Shown here piece by piece: positions 61,926-64,000 of a stretch of 64,000 nucleotides of DNA. The DNA comes from an uncultured Paraprevotella sp. (lineage in GTDB: Bacteria; Bacteroidota; Bacteroidia; Bacteroidales; Bacteroidaceae): assembly GCA_900548345.1 (NCBI GenBank), contig URKA01000004.1, positions 1-64,000 of the forward strand, in the 5' to 3' direction. Below the pieces are notes generated by a model. The model was not told where the DNA came from, searched no databases, and worked only from the letters and a program-made list of their open reading frames with translations. The translations under genes were made by a program, and so were the position numbers. Position 1 is the stretch's first letter. Each line of letters opens with the position of its first letter.

Positions 61926-61957
61926 CAAATATACGACTTTTTAGGATTTCAACCAAA
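61926..61957 (-). promoter_or_regulatory. Promoter of the gldB-methyltransferase unit
   Basis: On the minus strand TTTG (61957-61954) and TATATTTG (61933-61926) are separated by exactly 20 bp, a full Bacteroides consensus. The leader before ATG 61901 is about 18 bases. Confidence 0.68.
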
Positions 61958-61986
61958 ACATTTGCTAAAAAAAGTAAAAAAACAGA

Positions 61987-63003
61987 CTATTTATTCATCA
62001 CATCCGAGTATTTACGATGCTTTTTTACATGATATTCCCACAAGATACTGCATGGCAACATTTCGGGAATGCCTGCGGAACAAGCACAAAGCAGGTTCTC
62101 ACGGCGGGATACCGCCAATTCACCTTTCATCGTATGAAAGTCGGCATAGGCTCGAAAAACCGCACGGCAGGAACGGAACTGCCCCTTGAGCGCAAAAGAC
62201 AACGCGGCCAAACGGTCGAGCCAGTACCGTCGGCGCAACACCGTACGCAAGTGCTCCTCAGGCAGATTCTTATAAAGCATGTACAAGTTGTTACGGAAAT
62301 TCAGGTAAGTCTTGCGGGGATTCTCTTTCGGCAGTGTACCGCCACCAAGATGGAACACCGTGGCGGAAGGCACACACACAACGCCATAGCCCCGGCTGCG
62401 CAAACGCCAACAGAAATCAATCTCTTCCATGTGGGCAAAAAAACGACCATCCAGTCCGCCCGTATTCCGGTATACAGCCATGCGTACCATAAGTGCCGCC
62501 CCCGTGGCCCAGAACACCGGAACGGGAGTATCGTACTGACCGCAGTCAACCTCCACCGTGTCGAAAATGCGCCCCCTACAATAGGGATAACCTAAATAAT
62601 CGATGAAACCACCGGAGGCCCCGGCATACTCGAAGCTGTCGGGAGCACAAAGACTGCGTATCTTGGGCTGGCATGCCGCCACGCCGGGATGGTTTTCGAG
62701 ATAATCCAGCATGGGAGAGACCCAGTCGTCGCGCACTTCCACATCGGAATTGAGCAACACGGCGTATTCCGCATCCACCTGAGCCAAAGCACGGTTATAA
62801 CCTTCTGCAAATCCGTAGTTCTTGTCAAGAAGAATAGTCCTCACAGCCGGAAAACCGTTACGCAGAAGTTCCATCGACCCGTCCGTCGAGGCATTGTCTG
62901 CCACATACACCTCGCCGCGTGTATGTTCCAGCACGCCCGGTAAATAGCGGCGGAGCATCTCCGCTCCGTTCCAGTTCAATATCACAACAGCAACCTTATC
63001 CAT
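61987..63003 (-). CDS. Family 2 glycosyltransferase
   Basis: This 338-residue protein is a GT-A fold family 2 glycosyltransferase: VAVVILNWNGAEMLRRYLPGVL at the start, VYVADNASTDGSMELL, KNYGFAEGYNRAL, EYAVLLNSDVEV with the metal-binding Asp, and FFAHMEEIDFCWRLRSRGY. The last part is basic and hydrophobic and may contact the membrane. The type resembles rhamnosyl- and galactosyltransferases of surface polysaccharide synthesis, but the sugar cannot be inferred. It starts 4 bases after the mtaB gene and is probably in its operon. Confidence 0.88.
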   Translation of the reverse strand: MDKVAVVILNWNGAEMLRRYLPGVLEHTRGEVYVADNASTDGSMELLRNGFPAVRTILLDKNYGFAEGYNRALAQVDAEYAVLLNSDVEVRDDWVSPMLDYLENHPGVAACQPKIRSLCAPDSFEYAGASGGFIDYLGYPYCRGRIFDTVEVDCGQYDTPVPVFWATGAALMVRMAVYRNTGGLDGRFFAHMEEIDFCWRLRSRGYGVVCVPSATVFHLGGGTLPKENPRKTYLNFRNNLYMLYKNLPEEHLRTVLRRRYWLDRLAALSFALKGQFRSCRAVFRAYADFHTMKGELAVSRRENLLCACSAGIPEMLPCSILWEYHVKKHRKYSDVMNK

Positions 63004-63007
63004 ATTC

Positions 63008-64000
63008 TTATAAATCTGACAGTGTGGCTTTCAGGGCATCTCCCTTTATGTTGAAATCTCCGAGCCGTACGTTCACGATGCAGTTGTCCGCTGCGGCATC
63101 GGCCGGCATTTCCACCCGTATGTAATTCTCCGTAAAGCCGTGCATCACGCCCCTGTCTCTGGACTTTTCCAACAGCACTTTCGCATTGCCCCCCATAAAA
63201 CGGCGATAGAAAGCATGCAGCTTTTCATCGGAAAGTTCCAACAGGCGCTTGCTCCTGAGATGTTTTTCCTCCGGCGCAACCACATGGTCTATTTTCAAGG
63301 CCATCGTACCGGGACGTTCGGAATAACTGAACACATGCAGTTGACTGACCGGAAGGGAGCGGATAAACCCATAGGCCTCCTCAAAATATTCCGGCGTTTC
63401 GCCACGCGTACCTACAATGACATCTACACCGATAAAGGCATCCGGCATCAGCCGCAAAACAGTTTCCACCTTACGGGCAAAGAGTTCTGTCGTATAACGC
63501 CGGTGCATCAGCTTCAGCACCGCATCGCTTCCGCTCTGCAAAGGAATATGGAAATGGGGCATAAAAGCTCTCGAACGGGCACAAAACTCCAGCACCTCGT
63601 CCGTCAGAAGATTAGGTTCAATGGAAGAGATTCGATAACGCTCTATACCAGCCACGCGGTCGAGCGCCTTGAGAAGGTCAAGAAACGTCTCGCCCGTCGT
63701 CTTGCCGAAATCCCCGATGTTCACGCCAGTCAGCACTATTTCCCGTCCGCCCTCCGCAGCAGCCTGCTCGGCCTGACGCACCAGCGATGCGATACTCCCG
63801 TTACGACTTCGACCACGGGCAAAAGGTATCGTGCAATAAGTACAATAATAATCACAGCCGTCCTGTACCTTCAGGAAATATCGGGTACGTTCTCCGCATG
63901 AGCACGAAGGAGCAAAAGTACGGATGTCCTTCGTTGGAACCACATGTGCCTCATGCGCGGCATCAGTCGACAGGCGTTCTCCCGGCAGAAGGGGCAAACG
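63008..64000 (-). CDS. mtaB: tRNA methylthiotransferase MtaB, N-terminus outside the window
   Basis: About 330 C-terminal residues are present; the start lies beyond base 64000. The radical SAM site FLKVQDGCDYYCTYCTIPFARGRSR carries Cys-x-x-x-Cys-x-x-Cys, followed by GGREIVLTGVNIGDFG, LRISSIEPNLL-like and HFHIPLQSGSDAVLKLMHRRY motifs and a C-terminal TRAM-like region. The HxPLQSGSDxVL motif and the GVNIGDFG segment favour MtaB over MiaB. MtaB adds a methylthio group to t6A37 of tRNA using an iron-sulfur cluster. The gene is 4 bases from the glycosyltransferase gene. The N-terminal UPF0004 domain is missing only because of the window edge. Confidence 0.88.
   Translation of the reverse strand, partial: RLPLLPGERLSTDAAHEAHVVPTKDIRTFAPSCSCGERTRYFLKVQDGCDYYCTYCTIPFARGRSRNGSIASLVRQAEQAAAEGGREIVLTGVNIGDFGKTTGETFLDLLKALDRVAGIERYRISSIEPNLLTDEVLEFCARSRAFMPHFHIPLQSGSDAVLKLMHRRYTTELFARKVETVLRLMPDAFIGVDVIVGTRGETPEYFEEAYGFIRSLPVSQLHVFSYSERPGTMALKIDHVVAPEEKHLRSKRLLELSDEKLHAFYRRFMGGNAKVLLEKSRDRGVMHGFTENYIRVEMPADAAADNCIVNVRLGDFNIKGDALKATLSDL

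Noticed and set aside
1..64000. tRNA or rRNA genes
   Set aside because: I scanned the gaps and recognised no tRNA cloverleaf or rRNA sequence; a dedicated search would be needed to exclude short RNAs.

Overview
The window is chromosomal DNA from a member of the Bacteroidales, most like Bacteroides or Phocaeicola. The evidence is the many TAnnTTTG -7 promoter elements (several with TTG/TTTG 18-21 bp upstream), A-rich ribosome binding regions in place of strong Shine-Dalgarno sites, an LpxC-FabZ fusion, a GldB-like lipoprotein, GH2/GH43/GH105/GH128-type secreted enzymes, and secreted proteins ending in a short tail of the form YxLxGxxV...LxKGIYIV. I could not name the species, and I saw no rRNA, tRNA, CRISPR array, transposase or phage gene.

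Layout: 1-1201 holds a promoter firing out of the left edge, two kinds of dispersed repeat and a VapBC-type toxin-antitoxin pair. 1285-8199 holds minus-strand secreted proteins: a LamG protein with a 63-residue peptide downstream, a protein with three 229-residue repeats, a Spy-like protein and a DUF5715 protein. 8286-14361 is a plus-strand operon: phoH, purC, menaquinone methyltransferase, aroE, alpha/beta hydrolase, TPM protein, lemA. 14563-21483 has purM, a small membrane protein, a convergent surface lipoprotein, then prfA-DUF4153-pyrF. 21716-26406 is the lipid A operon lpxD-lpxC/fabZ-lpxA followed by a pRiA4b-ORF3-like gene and miaA. 26464-30977 has PBP1A and a Pif1-like helicase with TPRs.

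31064-38066 is a plus-strand run of four exported proteins: GH43-like, GH128-like, a lipoprotein with an HExxH motif, and a carbohydrate-binding-like protein. It has no SusC/SusD pair. 38213-45099 is a phosphate-starvation module: a PhoR/PhoB-like pair, a divergent porin and pstSCAB, with no phoU. 45149-48298 is a secreted GH2 beta-galactosidase. 48458-51895 pairs a polytopic membrane protein with a propeller lipoprotein that carries a CxxCH motif. 52447-55408 holds a BspA-like LRR protein and a GH105-DUF4861 enzyme. The rest holds a radical SAM protein, an outer-membrane barrel, an FKBP isomerase, a DPP-IV-like peptidase, an RsmI-like methyltransferase coupled to gldB, a GT2 glycosyltransferase and a truncated mtaB.

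The most unexplained signal lies between the genes. Two loci (17547-17634 and 52111-52240) carry A/T-tract arrays with an exact 21-bp period, both bounded by the same inverted CTATAAATAAAA ends. Two other loci (199-288 and 38096-38185) carry one inverted plus three direct copies of a different unit with an exact 22-bp period. A third family, built on GCGGAT, occurs at 115-151 and as a 103-bp hairpin at 51920-52022. These periods are about two helical turns, and the copy number differs between loci.
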